A stretch of 56,541 bases of DNA from DASPWV01 sp046726375 (GTDB lineage: Bacteria > Acidobacteriota > Vicinamibacteria > Vicinamibacterales > UBA2999), in the NCBI GenBank assembly GCA_046726375.1, contig JBKPAJ010000033.1:1-56541 (forward strand). The letters are read 5' to 3'. Each line of letters begins with the position of its first letter. The stretch's first letter is position 1. The position numbers and the translations under genes were made by a program. Under the pieces are notes generated by a model, which was not told the DNA's origin, did not search any database, and saw only the letters and a program-made list of their open reading frames with translations. Shown here in pieces: positions 23,445-31,424 of the stretch.

Positions 23445-25559
23445 CTATACACCGTGCCCCGGCGTCAACGTCACACGCGCGTCGGCCGCGCCCGATTGGT
23501 CAGGTGTCGCAGCAGCGAAGAAGGGATTGATATCAAACTCGAGGATGTCGGGGAATTCACTGCTCAATTGACTGAGCCGCAGCAGCGTGTTCTCGAGCGT
23601 CTGCAGGTCCACGGGCTGCCGCCCTCGCGCACCGATCAGGAGCGGGAATCCTTTGATGCTGCGAATCATGTCGCGCGCGTCGACGTCATACAGCGGCTGG
23701 ATCCGGAAGGCGACGTCTTTGAGCACTTCGACGAAGATGCCGCCGAGGCCGAACATCATCAGCGGACCAAACTTCGGATCGCGCGCCGATCCAAAGATGA
23801 CCTCGGTGCCGCCCGTCGCCATCTTCTGCACGACCACCGTCGCGCGCGGATCGACTGCCCGTGCGCGCGCCAGGATGTCTGCCGCCGCTTCGGCCGCCGC
23901 CGCGGGGGACGCCAGAGCGAGGCGCACGCCGCCGACATCGGTCTTGTGTGTCGCGACAGCGGAACTCAGTTTCACCACCACGGGACACCCGAGCATCTCC
24001 GCCACCGTCGCGGCTTCGTTCGGAGTTCTTGCCTCGCGCCACGGCACAAACGGCACTCCCGCGGCAGCAAACACGGTTTGCGCTTCGGCCAGCGTCAATT
24101 GATGACGGCCGTCGTGACGAACACCCTGCAGCACGGCGCAGATACCTTCGTGATTGAAATCGCCGAAGCACACCAGTTCGCCGGGTCGTCGCTCGCACCA
24201 CGCGTGATAGCGCACCATCGCCGCGAGCGCATGTGCCGCATCCTCGGGAAACGTGTAGACGGCAAGGCGCGCGCGTCGCATGATGTCCACGGCTTCGCGC
24301 GAGCGCACACTGCCCATGAAACACACGAGTACCGGCTTGCCGCATCCCGCCGCTCCGCTGACGATCCCCGTCGCGACGCTTGGACCGTCGATCATCTCGA
24401 GCGAGGTGAAGATCACGATCAGCGCGTCGATCGCGGAATCCTGCGCCACCGCCCGCACGCACGCTTCGTATTGCGATCCGCCCGCGGTCGCGATCATGTC
24501 TACCGGATTGGTGACGCTCGCTTCCGGCGCGACGATGGCGCGCATGCGGGCTTGCGTCGCGTCGCTCAGCGTGGGGATCTCGAGCCCAAGCTGAATACAC
24601 GCATCAGTTGCGAGGATTCCGGGTCCTCCCGAGTTGGTGACGATCGCCACCCGTTTGCCGTTGGGAATCGGCTGACTCGCAAATGCCGAGGCGTAGACGA
24701 ACAGTTCCTCGATCGAGGCCGCCCGAATTACGCCGCTTTGCGTGAAGAGCGAATCGACCGCCTGCTCGGCGCCGGCAAGCGAGCCGGTATGCGACGCGGC
24801 GGCGCGCGCCCCCGCGGCGGTCCGCCCCGACTTCACGGCGAGAATCGGCTTGGTCCTGGCCACACGGCGGCAGAGTTGCAGGAACTTCTGCGGGTTCCCG
24901 AAGCTTTCGAGATACATCAGGATGATGCGTGTGGTCGGGTCGTGTTCCCAGTACGCGATCAGATCGTTGCCAGAGACGTCGGCTTTGTTGCCGAGCGAGA
25001 CGAACATCGAGAGCCCGAGCCCGCGCTCGCGCAGCAGCGCGAGAATCGCTTCGCCAAGCGCTCCCGACTGCGAGGAAAACGCGACATTGCCGGGTTCTGG
25101 CTCGTTCGCCGAGAAGGACGCCTGCAGCCGTACGGCTGGATCCATGTTGATGACGCCCATGCAGTTCGGACCGACGAGCCGCATCCCATAACGCTTGATG
25201 ATGTCCACGACCTGTCGCTCGAGCGCGGCGCCAGCGTCGCCGACTTCCTTGAAGCCGGCCGTGATGACGACGACCGCGCGCACACCCTTGCGGCCGCACG
25301 AATCGAGCGCCGCCAGCACGTGCTGTTTCGGCACGGCGATCACCGCGAGGTCGATGGAATCGGGGATGTCTTCGACGCTGGCGTAGCACTTGAGGCTGTG
25401 CACGACCGTTGCGCGCGGGTTGACCGGAAAGACTTGTCCCTGGAATTCGAAGCTCAGGAGGTTGTGGAGGATGCTGCCGCCGACCGATTTGCGATCTCGC
25501 GAGGCGCCGATGACGGCGACGGATTGAGGTCGAAAGAGGGGATCTAAAGAAGCGAGCAT
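23445..25559 (-). CDS. NDP-forming acyl-CoA synthetase (acetyl-CoA synthetase, ADP-forming type)
   Basis: 704 residues combining alpha and beta subunits. Order: CoA-binding Rossmann domain (PQSVAVIGASRDRKSVGGSIL), two succinyl-CoA-ligase-like domains with the phosphohistidine loop SHTGSLAG near residue 255, and a C-terminal ATP-grasp domain (VVVKLSSAVATHKTDVGGVRLAL, TEVIFGSARDPKFGPLMMFGLGG). Role: interconversion of acyl-CoA + ADP + Pi with acid + ATP, often energy-conserving. Intact. A 709-codon frame on the opposite strand is a shadow. Confidence 0.93.
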   Translation of the reverse strand: MLASLDPLFRPQSVAVIGASRDRKSVGGSILHNLLSFEFQGQVFPVNPRATVVHSLKCYASVEDIPDSIDLAVIAVPKQHVLAALDSCGRKGVRAVVVITAGFKEVGDAGAALERQVVDIIKRYGMRLVGPNCMGVINMDPAVRLQASFSANEPEPGNVAFSSQSGALGEAILALLRERGLGLSMFVSLGNKADVSGNDLIAYWEHDPTTRIILMYLESFGNPQKFLQLCRRVARTKPILAVKSGRTAAGARAAASHTGSLAGAEQAVDSLFTQSGVIRAASIEELFVYASAFASQPIPNGKRVAIVTNSGGPGILATDACIQLGLEIPTLSDATQARMRAIVAPEASVTNPVDMIATAGGSQYEACVRAVAQDSAIDALIVIFTSLEMIDGPSVATGIVSGAAGCGKPVLVCFMGSVRSREAVDIMRRARLAVYTFPEDAAHALAAMVRYHAWCERRPGELVCFGDFNHEGICAVLQGVRHDGRHQLTLAEAQTVFAAAGVPFVPWREARTPNEAATVAEMLGCPVVVKLSSAVATHKTDVGGVRLALASPAAAAEAAADILARARAVDPRATVVVQKMATGGTEVIFGSARDPKFGPLMMFGLGGIFVEVLKDVAFRIQPLYDVDARDMIRSIKGFPLLIGARGRQPVDLQTLENTLLRLSQLSSEFPDILEFDINPFFAAATPDQSGAADARVTLTPGHGV

Positions 25560-25561
25560 AC

Positions 25562-25706
25562 GGGCAGGCGTTCGGCGATCAGCTTTCAGCTTTCAGCTAC
25601 CAGCTGTCAGCTATCAGGTACCAGCTGTCAGCCAAAGCGCTCGAGAGGGCTGAAAACCGAAAGCCGAAAGCTGAAAGCGCGGAGAGAGCCGACAGCCGAC
25701 AGCTGA
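25562..25706. repeat. CAGCTTT/CAGCTGT short-unit repeat in both orientations
   Basis: Between the acyl-CoA synthetase start and the FmdB end. Left half: repeated CAGCTTTCAG, CTACCAGCTGTCAG and CTATCAG. Right half: the complement vocabulary CCGAAAGCCGAAAGCTGAAAG and GCCGACAGCCGACAGC. The halves can pair into an imperfect hairpin. Related words occur at 7469-7518. Confidence 0.8.
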
Positions 25707-25937
25707 CTAATTCACGGAACAGGAGCCCGGCCCTCCCGGATGCCCACACGTCCCGCAAGGGGCGGGCGCGGAACTGCGGTCGCGCGACGTTGGCGATACC
25801 GCCCCGACGGCGAACACGGAGAGTTGGCGTTCCAACTGCGTGCCAGCGCACGCCGGGCATTTCAATTCGGTGTTTCCACGCACCAGGAGCTCGAAGGTGT
25901 GATCGCAGGCCTCGCACCGGTATTCGTAGAGCGGCAT
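25707..25937 (-). CDS. FmdB-family zinc-ribbon protein
   Basis: 76 residues from ATG 25937: MPLYEYRCEACDHTFELLV and LKCPACAGTQLERQLSVF form the CxxC...CxxC zinc ribbon of the FmdB/putative regulatory protein family. The C-terminus adds CGTCGHPGGPGSC. Earlier in-frame starts would add unrelated residues. Function is unassigned in the family. Confidence 0.9.
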   Translation of the reverse strand: MPLYEYRCEACDHTFELLVRGNTELKCPACAGTQLERQLSVFAVGAVSPTSRDRSSAPAPCGTCGHPGGPGSCSVN

Positions 25938-26064
25938 CACTTGAGGATAGCCGATTTTCCGGCAGCCCACCGGCGCCGGCGCGGACATGCGGCACGAATC
26001 GTTGAATTTCCCGGGAAGGATGCGTCCTTCCGTGGTTGGCCGCGTCTTTGCTCAGCGGCGCATC

Positions 26065-26521
26065 ATGAAGGACTGGGGCCATCTCCTTCGTCTCACGGGC
26101 GTCTTTGCGGCGGCGGTCCTCGCATTCCTCGTGTTCCGGCCCTGGTTCGTGCCTGATACCTTCGGCGAGATCGGCCACTATCGAGCGTCGGCCGTGGTCG
26201 AAGCGCGCGAACGGCCCGTGCGCTTTGCCGACGGCCAGACCTGCGAAACCTGCCATAGCGACGTCGTCGCCCTCCGCACCGAAAAGAAATCGCGTCACGC
26301 ACGGATTGCGTGTCAAAGCTGTCACGGACCGCTGGAGACGCATGTGGTTTCGGGGGGGTGGGCAAAAACCCGCGCTTCCCGATGTCGTGCCGCTGTGTAC
26401 GCGCTGCCATGAGGCGACGGCCGGCCGGCCTCGACAGGTGCCGCAGGTCAGTCCGGCCGAGCACAGCGGCGGCGATAAGTGTTCGACCTGTCATGTCCCC
26501 CACGCGCCGGGGATTTCGTGA
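26065..26521 (+). pseudogene. Membrane-anchored tetrahaem cytochrome c, single frameshift
   Basis: Start ATG 26065 (MKDWGHLLRL), one N-terminal helix (TGVFAAAVLAFLVFRPWFV), then CETCH, CQSCH, and after a frame change CTRCH and CSTCH. The change maps to a run of seven G at about 26349-26355: before it the frame reads ...LETHVVSGG, after it ...KPALPDVVPLCTRCHEA. Removing or adding a base in the run restores one chain of about 150 residues. It is followed 15 bp later by the ferredoxin gene, so it belongs to the NrfCD-type module. Confidence 0.82.
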
Positions 26522-26536
26522 GGGCGGAGAACCCGA

Positions 26537-27202
26537 ATGGAAACCCCTCGTCGTGAGTTTCTGATCGCGTCCGGACGCTTGTTGCTGCTGACTGGTGTCG
26601 CCGCCGGTGCACTCGACGCCATCCTCAACGGCGAAGAGGTCCCGGAGAAGTACGACGCGGCCACGCACTGGTGGGCGTTCACGACCGACATTTCCAAGTG
26701 CATCGGTTGCGGCCTATGCGTGCGCGCGTGTAAAGAGGAAAACGACGTGCCGCGCGAGCCGCATTACTTCCGCACGTGGGTCGAGCGCTATCGCATTCGC
26801 GAGCACGATCGCGAGCATCCAGTCGTCGATTCGCCCAACGGCGGCTTCGACGGATTTCCCGCAATTGCGGCCCAGGACGACGAGCGCGTGTTCTTCGTGC
26901 CGAAGATGTGCAATCACTGCGTCGATTCGCCGTGTGTGCAAGTGTGTCCGGTGGGTGCGACGTTCCGCACTGAAGACGGCGTTGTGCTGGTCGACAAACA
27001 GTACTGTCTCGGATGCTGCTACTGTGTGCAGGCGTGTCCGTATGGCTGTCGCTACATCGATCCGCGGACGCAGACCGTCGACAAGTGCACGCTGTGCTAC
27101 CACCGCATCACGAAGGGCATGATCACCGCGTGCAGCGAAGTGTGTCCGACCGGAGCGCGGAAGCTCGCTGATCTGAAGGACCCGAAGGATCCGATTCACT
27201 AG
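26537..27202 (+). CDS. Four-cluster ferredoxin subunit (NrfC/DmsB-like), probably truncated by a TAG
   Basis: 221 residues. A twin-arginine-like start (PRREFLIASGRLLLLTG) is followed by four [4Fe-4S] sites: CIGCGLCVRAC, CNHCVDSPCVQVCP, CLGCCYCVQACP, and CTLCYH...CSEVCP. The TAG at 27200-27202 interrupts a frame that continues for 30 more codons (FLRENPIQVLKAQ ... NLDGSVR) to a TAG at 27293-27295. That tail resembles the usual C-terminus of such subunits, so a GAG-to-TAG change is likely. Role: electron transfer between the NrfD quinone site and the periplasmic cytochrome. Confidence 0.92.
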   Translation: METPRREFLIASGRLLLLTGVAAGALDAILNGEEVPEKYDAATHWWAFTTDISKCIGCGLCVRACKEENDVPREPHYFRTWVERYRIREHDREHPVVDSPNGGFDGFPAIAAQDDERVFFVPKMCNHCVDSPCVQVCPVGATFRTEDGVVLVDKQYCLGCCYCVQACPYGCRYIDPRTQTVDKCTLCYHRITKGMITACSEVCPTGARKLADLKDPKDPIH

Positions 27203-27304
27203 TTCCTGCGCGAAAACCCGATCCAGGTGCTGAAGGCGCAGATGGCGACGCAACCGAAGATCTTCTACGCCAATCTCGACGGCTCGGTGCGGTAGGGGGA
27301 CACG

Positions 27305-28525
27305 ATGCACGAATTGCCAGGTGTTGCCGGCTTCATGTATCCCAACGAGGTGGAGCTGCAGTGGAGCATCCTCATCGTGCTGTATCCGTACCTCACGGGT
27401 CTGGTTGCCGGCGCGTTCATCCTGGCGTCGCTCGAACGCGTCTTCGACGTGCACGTGGTCAAGCCGACGTACCGGCTGGCGCTGCTCACCGCGCTCGCAT
27501 TTCTGTTGATCGCACCGCTCCCGCTGCAGTTGCACCCGGGTCATCCCGAGCGATCGCTGGAGATGTACCTGACGCCGCATCGCTCGTCTGCCATGGCAAT
27601 GTTTGGCTTCGTCTATCTCTGGTATCTGCTGGGCGTGCTGGTGATCGAGATCTGGCTCGACTTCCGCCGCGACATCGTGCTGATGTGGAAGGGGAGCCGC
27701 GGTATCCGCCGAGCGTTGTATGCAACGCTGGCGCTTGGCTCCGACAACATCAGTCCGCGCGCCCTCGCTATTGACGACAAGGTGGCGCGCTTTGTCACGA
27801 TCGTCGGCATTCCGTCGGCGTTTCTGCTCCACGGGTATGTCGGGTTCATCTTTGGCTCGGTCAAAGCCAATCCGTGGTGGTCCACGCCGTTGATGCCGGT
27901 GGTGTTTCTGTTTTCGGCCATGGTCTCCGGTATCGCGCTCGTGCTGCTGCTCTACATCGTGATGGTCGGGATCCGGCGGCAGCCAATCGACCTGCCGTGC
28001 CTCGACACGATCGCGCACTATCTTCTGTATGCCTTCATCGTGGACGCATCGTTGGAGCTGCTCGACCTCATTCACCGCGTTTACGAAGCCGACGAATCGT
28101 TCAAGGCACTCGATTTCATGGTCAAGACGCGGCTCTTCTTCTCGCAAATCGTGCTGCAAATCATCGTCGGCACGCTCGTGCCGATTGCCATGCTCGGTGT
28201 CACGCAGCTGAAAGCCTTCGCGGTCCGCACGCGCATCGTCTTGTATTCGTCGGCTGCGATCCTCGCGCTCATCGGCATCTTCGCGATGCGGTGGAATGTG
28301 GTGATCGGCGGGCAGTTGTTCTCGAAATCGTTTCTTGGCTACACCACCTACAAGCTGGACTTCGTCGCGCGCGAGGGCCTGCTGCCCGCCGTCGTCCTCA
28401 TGGTCCTGCCCTTCCTCGTGCTCGCCGTGCTCGTTCGCATCCTGCCACCGCTTGACAGTGCCGCTGTGAACCATGCGTCCTCGGCGACGCCGGGAGGCGC
28501 TGGGCCGGCGCCCGCGCGCGGATGA
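27305..28525 (+). CDS. nrfD: NrfD/polysulfide-reductase-like membrane subunit
   Basis: 406 residues with about ten hydrophobic helices, beginning VELQWSILIVLYPYLTGLVAGAF, the typical NrfD entry, and containing PLPLQLHPGHPERSLEMYL and SSAMAMFGFVYLWYLL. NrfD-family proteins form the quinone-binding membrane part of CISM complexes. It directly follows the tetrahaem cytochrome and ferredoxin genes. No molybdopterin or other catalytic subunit lies alongside, so the partner oxidoreductase must be elsewhere or the complex transfers electrons only to cytochromes. The symbol indicates the family only. Confidence 0.9.
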   Translation: MHELPGVAGFMYPNEVELQWSILIVLYPYLTGLVAGAFILASLERVFDVHVVKPTYRLALLTALAFLLIAPLPLQLHPGHPERSLEMYLTPHRSSAMAMFGFVYLWYLLGVLVIEIWLDFRRDIVLMWKGSRGIRRALYATLALGSDNISPRALAIDDKVARFVTIVGIPSAFLLHGYVGFIFGSVKANPWWSTPLMPVVFLFSAMVSGIALVLLLYIVMVGIRRQPIDLPCLDTIAHYLLYAFIVDASLELLDLIHRVYEADESFKALDFMVKTRLFFSQIVLQIIVGTLVPIAMLGVTQLKAFAVRTRIVLYSSAAILALIGIFAMRWNVVIGGQLFSKSFLGYTTYKLDFVAREGLLPAVVLMVLPFLVLAVLVRILPPLDSAAVNHASSATPGGAGPAPARG

Positions 28526-29855
28526 CGTGTCTGGCGCGCCGCGCGGTCCAGAGACGATTCCAGCCTACTTCGCTGATCTCGGCGCTCGTCTGACAACGTA
28601 CTTCGGACAGGCGTTGATCGCGCTCGCCGTCGGCTATTTGCTGAGGGCCTCCGTCGAACGCACTGTCGTCACGCCCGCCGCGGGAATCTCGATCGGTCTG
28701 TTGTACGCACTCGGCTGGCTGGCGGTGTCACGCGCCGTCGGATTTCGCGGCAATCACCTCGGCGCGGTCTTCGCGAGCGCTCTCGCACTCGTGCTCGCAC
28801 TCCCCCTCGTCGTTGAGGCGGCATGGCGCTTTCGTCTCTGGAGCGCGAGCACTGCTTTGATTGTCCTTGGCGTTGTCGTTGCGAGCGCTCTCCTGACCGC
28901 GGCGCTGAACCGGCAGCCCGGTACTGCATGGCTGGTGATAATCAGCGCCGCGCTCACGGCATTTGTGTTGATGGTGGCAATGCGGGCGTACTTACCGGCC
29001 GGAATCTTTTTCACGGCGCTGGGCGGCGCGTCGTTCGCCCTGGCGTATGGGCGCCACTGGCCGTCGCTCCGCTGGCCGGCGGCATTGCTGGTTGATGTGG
29101 CGGTGCTGGCCTTAGCGCCACCGGCGATTGCGGCGGCGGCGATCATCGCGTATCCCGCGCTCGTGCTCATCCGATCAGTGACGCTGAGCACCGGCATTGG
29201 CAGCTTCGAATCGGTGCAATCGATGGCCTTGCTCCTGGCCGGTGGGGTCGTGGTGTTCGACGGCGCCCGGCTCACGGTGTTTTGGGGCGTTTGTGCGTGT
29301 GTGTCAGCCGCCATCGCCGTCAAGAGCTCCCGCACATGGTTTCTCGGGTATGCAATCTGTTTCGCACTCGCGGCCATCGTGCCGTCGGAGCTCCTGCTGT
29401 ATGCAACGCAGTCACTCGTCACGCCGCAGACGGTTGTGGCGCGTCCGCCAGCGTCGGCGCTCGCCGCCTGTGTGCTTCTCGCGGGTGTGGCGTGGCTGAT
29501 GGCACGGTCTGCGGAACGCGACAATGTGCCACGCTTAGCCGCCGCGCTGGCGATAACGACAGTGTTTCTCTGGTGCGCGGCCGGCCTGGTCAGTGGTGCG
29601 GCGATGTCGATATTTGGCGGGCGAGCGGCCGCCAGCGCGATTGCACTCGCGTGTAGCGCTTGCGCGGTGGCCAGAGCGGCGCGTCTGCGATCGCTTGCCA
29701 CCATTGGTTGGGCGCTTTATCCGTTTCTGCTGATTGTCGGCGTGAAACTTCTCATTCAGATCGTCCGTGGCCAGGATCCAATCGCGCTGTTTGTGGCGCT
29801 GGCTGCCTATGGCACCGCTTTGATGGTCACCGCGCGGGGCTCGGTCCTGCGGTAA
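28473..29855 (+). CDS. Polytopic membrane protein of unknown function
   Basis: 460 residues with roughly a dozen hydrophobic helices separated by very short loops (GQALIALAVGYLL, VFASALALVLALPLVV, ALIVLGVVVASALLTAAL, and so on), reminiscent of DUF2339-type proteins. No charged catalytic residues stand out. ATG 28473 overlaps the nrfD end by 53 bp; GTG 28527 would begin just after the nrfD stop and is an equally plausible start. Same strand as the NrfCD module. Confidence 0.65.
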   Translation: MRPRRRREALGRRPRADDVSGAPRGPETIPAYFADLGARLTTYFGQALIALAVGYLLRASVERTVVTPAAGISIGLLYALGWLAVSRAVGFRGNHLGAVFASALALVLALPLVVEAAWRFRLWSASTALIVLGVVVASALLTAALNRQPGTAWLVIISAALTAFVLMVAMRAYLPAGIFFTALGGASFALAYGRHWPSLRWPAALLVDVAVLALAPPAIAAAAIIAYPALVLIRSVTLSTGIGSFESVQSMALLLAGGVVVFDGARLTVFWGVCACVSAAIAVKSSRTWFLGYAICFALAAIVPSELLLYATQSLVTPQTVVARPPASALAACVLLAGVAWLMARSAERDNVPRLAAALAITTVFLWCAAGLVSGAAMSIFGGRAAASAIALACSACAVARAARLRSLATIGWALYPFLLIVGVKLLIQIVRGQDPIALFVALAAYGTALMVTARGSVLR

Positions 29856-29942
29856 CTCTGTACCAATCCACCCCGCTTCAGGCCGCGAGCGACTCGATCG
29901 CTTGGTCTGATTCCACCGCCGAGCGCGAATCGTGTAGAACAG

Positions 29943-31415
29943 ATGTCGATGTGGCCGAAGGTTCTGGCGTTCGTTCTGGTCGCCGCTGGCTTGCTCCTCC
30001 GCATCGCCAGACTCGACTTGATGGAGTTCAAAGGCGACGAGCAGGAAGCGCTCAATCTCGGGATCCGGCTGCTGAACGATCGTCCGTGGTCCACGTTCGT
30101 CGTTCCCCAGCACGGCATGCCCAGTTCCCACAACATTGCCAATGCGCCGCTGTTCAACTGGCTGATGGCGTTTTTCTGGGCGCTCACTGAGCACCCCGTC
30201 AGGGCGACGGCTTTGGTGGCCCTCATAAACGGCCTAGCGCTGTATCCACTCTGGCGATGGGCCGAGAGGCGGTTCGATCGCCGACAAGCGCTCGTGTTCC
30301 TCGGCATCACGGCCGTGTCACCGTTTTTTGTGCTCTTCAGCCGAAAGCTGTGGGCGCAGGATCTTCTTCTCCCCGGACTCGTGTCTCTCTTCTGGGCGAT
30401 TGAGCGCTACCGCGAGGGGAGACTCTGGCAAGCCGCGATCTTACTCGGCATGGCGTCGCTGATTGTCGGCCAGCTGCATCAATCTGGACCGATGGCTCTG
30501 GGCGTTTTTCCGGCCGCCGTGCTCATTCAGCTGATTGTTGAACGGAAGCGTCGCAACGATGGTGTCAGACCTGTTCGCCCGTCACGCGTCGAGATCATCC
30601 TTTTGGTCGCGGTCATCGCCCTGAACGCGTTCTTCTGGATCCCATACTTCACCTATCTGGGGACGCTGGGCGTTGAAGCGTTGATCAATCGACCCGTGGC
30701 GGCAACCTATGAGCCCGCACTACTCACACGAGTCGTGAAGCAGATCTCCCCGGTCGATCTCTTTTATACCTTTGGACCGGATCGCGACGACTTTCTTGCA
30801 GACCCACTACGGCGAGTCGTCTACTACATCGCGATTTGGTTCGGCGCCCCGCTCGCGGCTTATGGGGTATGGCGTTGGTTGCGCTCGCCGCTGCGGCTCC
30901 CGGTGCTCGGCATCTGGTGGTGGTTAGTCATTGCAACGTTCACGGTGGCGAGGATCCCGACCTATCCGTTTTATGTGCTCGTTCTCTCGCCGTTGCCAGC
31001 GGCACTGGCTGCCGGGGCATTTGACGGTCAGTTCCGGTGGCGATGGCTCGAGCAAACGGTTCATCTCTGGCGATGGACGTATGTCGCGGCCCTGTGCGCA
31101 CTCACGGTTTCCACTGGCTTGTGGCTTGCCGTGCGTGGAGGTTCGAGAGGCGATTATGGCGTGACCTACGCGGTGCGCGAGGCGCAGGCATACGCGCTTT
31201 TAGAGGGAAGCCGGCCCTCCAATCGAAGCCCGGGGCAGATAATCGAATACGGACACGCTCCGCTCGACTGTCATCCGGTTCCAGTCGAAGTGCATTGGAT
31301 CAGCAAGTGGCTGGGCGGCCAGGCGGCGGCCCTGAGCGCGTCGGCAATCTGCGACGCATGGGTACCGCGACGGTATTCGCTGATTTACCAATGGAGCGTT
31401 CGTCCTAACCAGTAG
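29943..31415 (+). CDS. GT-C fold membrane glycosyltransferase (GT39/ArnT-like)
   Basis: 490 residues with about ten membrane helices. The first periplasmic loop holds LMEFKGDEQEALNLGIRLL, a D/E pair typical of GT-C enzymes using polyprenyl-phosphate sugars. Other hallmark: FFVLFSRKLWAQDLLLPGLVSLFWA. The C-terminus is a soluble periplasmic domain. Donor and acceptor cannot be predicted. First of a cluster of similar membrane enzymes; the next gene is convergent, with 9 bp between stops. Confidence 0.82.
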   Translation: MSMWPKVLAFVLVAAGLLLRIARLDLMEFKGDEQEALNLGIRLLNDRPWSTFVVPQHGMPSSHNIANAPLFNWLMAFFWALTEHPVRATALVALINGLALYPLWRWAERRFDRRQALVFLGITAVSPFFVLFSRKLWAQDLLLPGLVSLFWAIERYREGRLWQAAILLGMASLIVGQLHQSGPMALGVFPAAVLIQLIVERKRRNDGVRPVRPSRVEIILLVAVIALNAFFWIPYFTYLGTLGVEALINRPVAATYEPALLTRVVKQISPVDLFYTFGPDRDDFLADPLRRVVYYIAIWFGAPLAAYGVWRWLRSPLRLPVLGIWWWLVIATFTVARIPTYPFYVLVLSPLPAALAAGAFDGQFRWRWLEQTVHLWRWTYVAALCALTVSTGLWLAVRGGSRGDYGVTYAVREAQAYALLEGSRPSNRSPGQIIEYGHAPLDCHPVPVEVHWISKWLGGQAAALSASAICDAWVPRRYSLIYQWSVRPNQ

Positions 31416-31424
31416 GCGCCGTGC

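Noticed and set aside
23418..25547. 709-codon open frame on the plus strand opposite the acyl-CoA synthetase
   Set aside because: Arg/His/Asp-rich composition without domains; the minus-strand frame contains a complete, recognisable NDP-forming synthetase.
26714..28474. 586-codon minus-strand open frame across the ferredoxin and NrfD genes
   Set aside because: His/Arg/Gln-rich shadow of two well-supported plus-strand genes.
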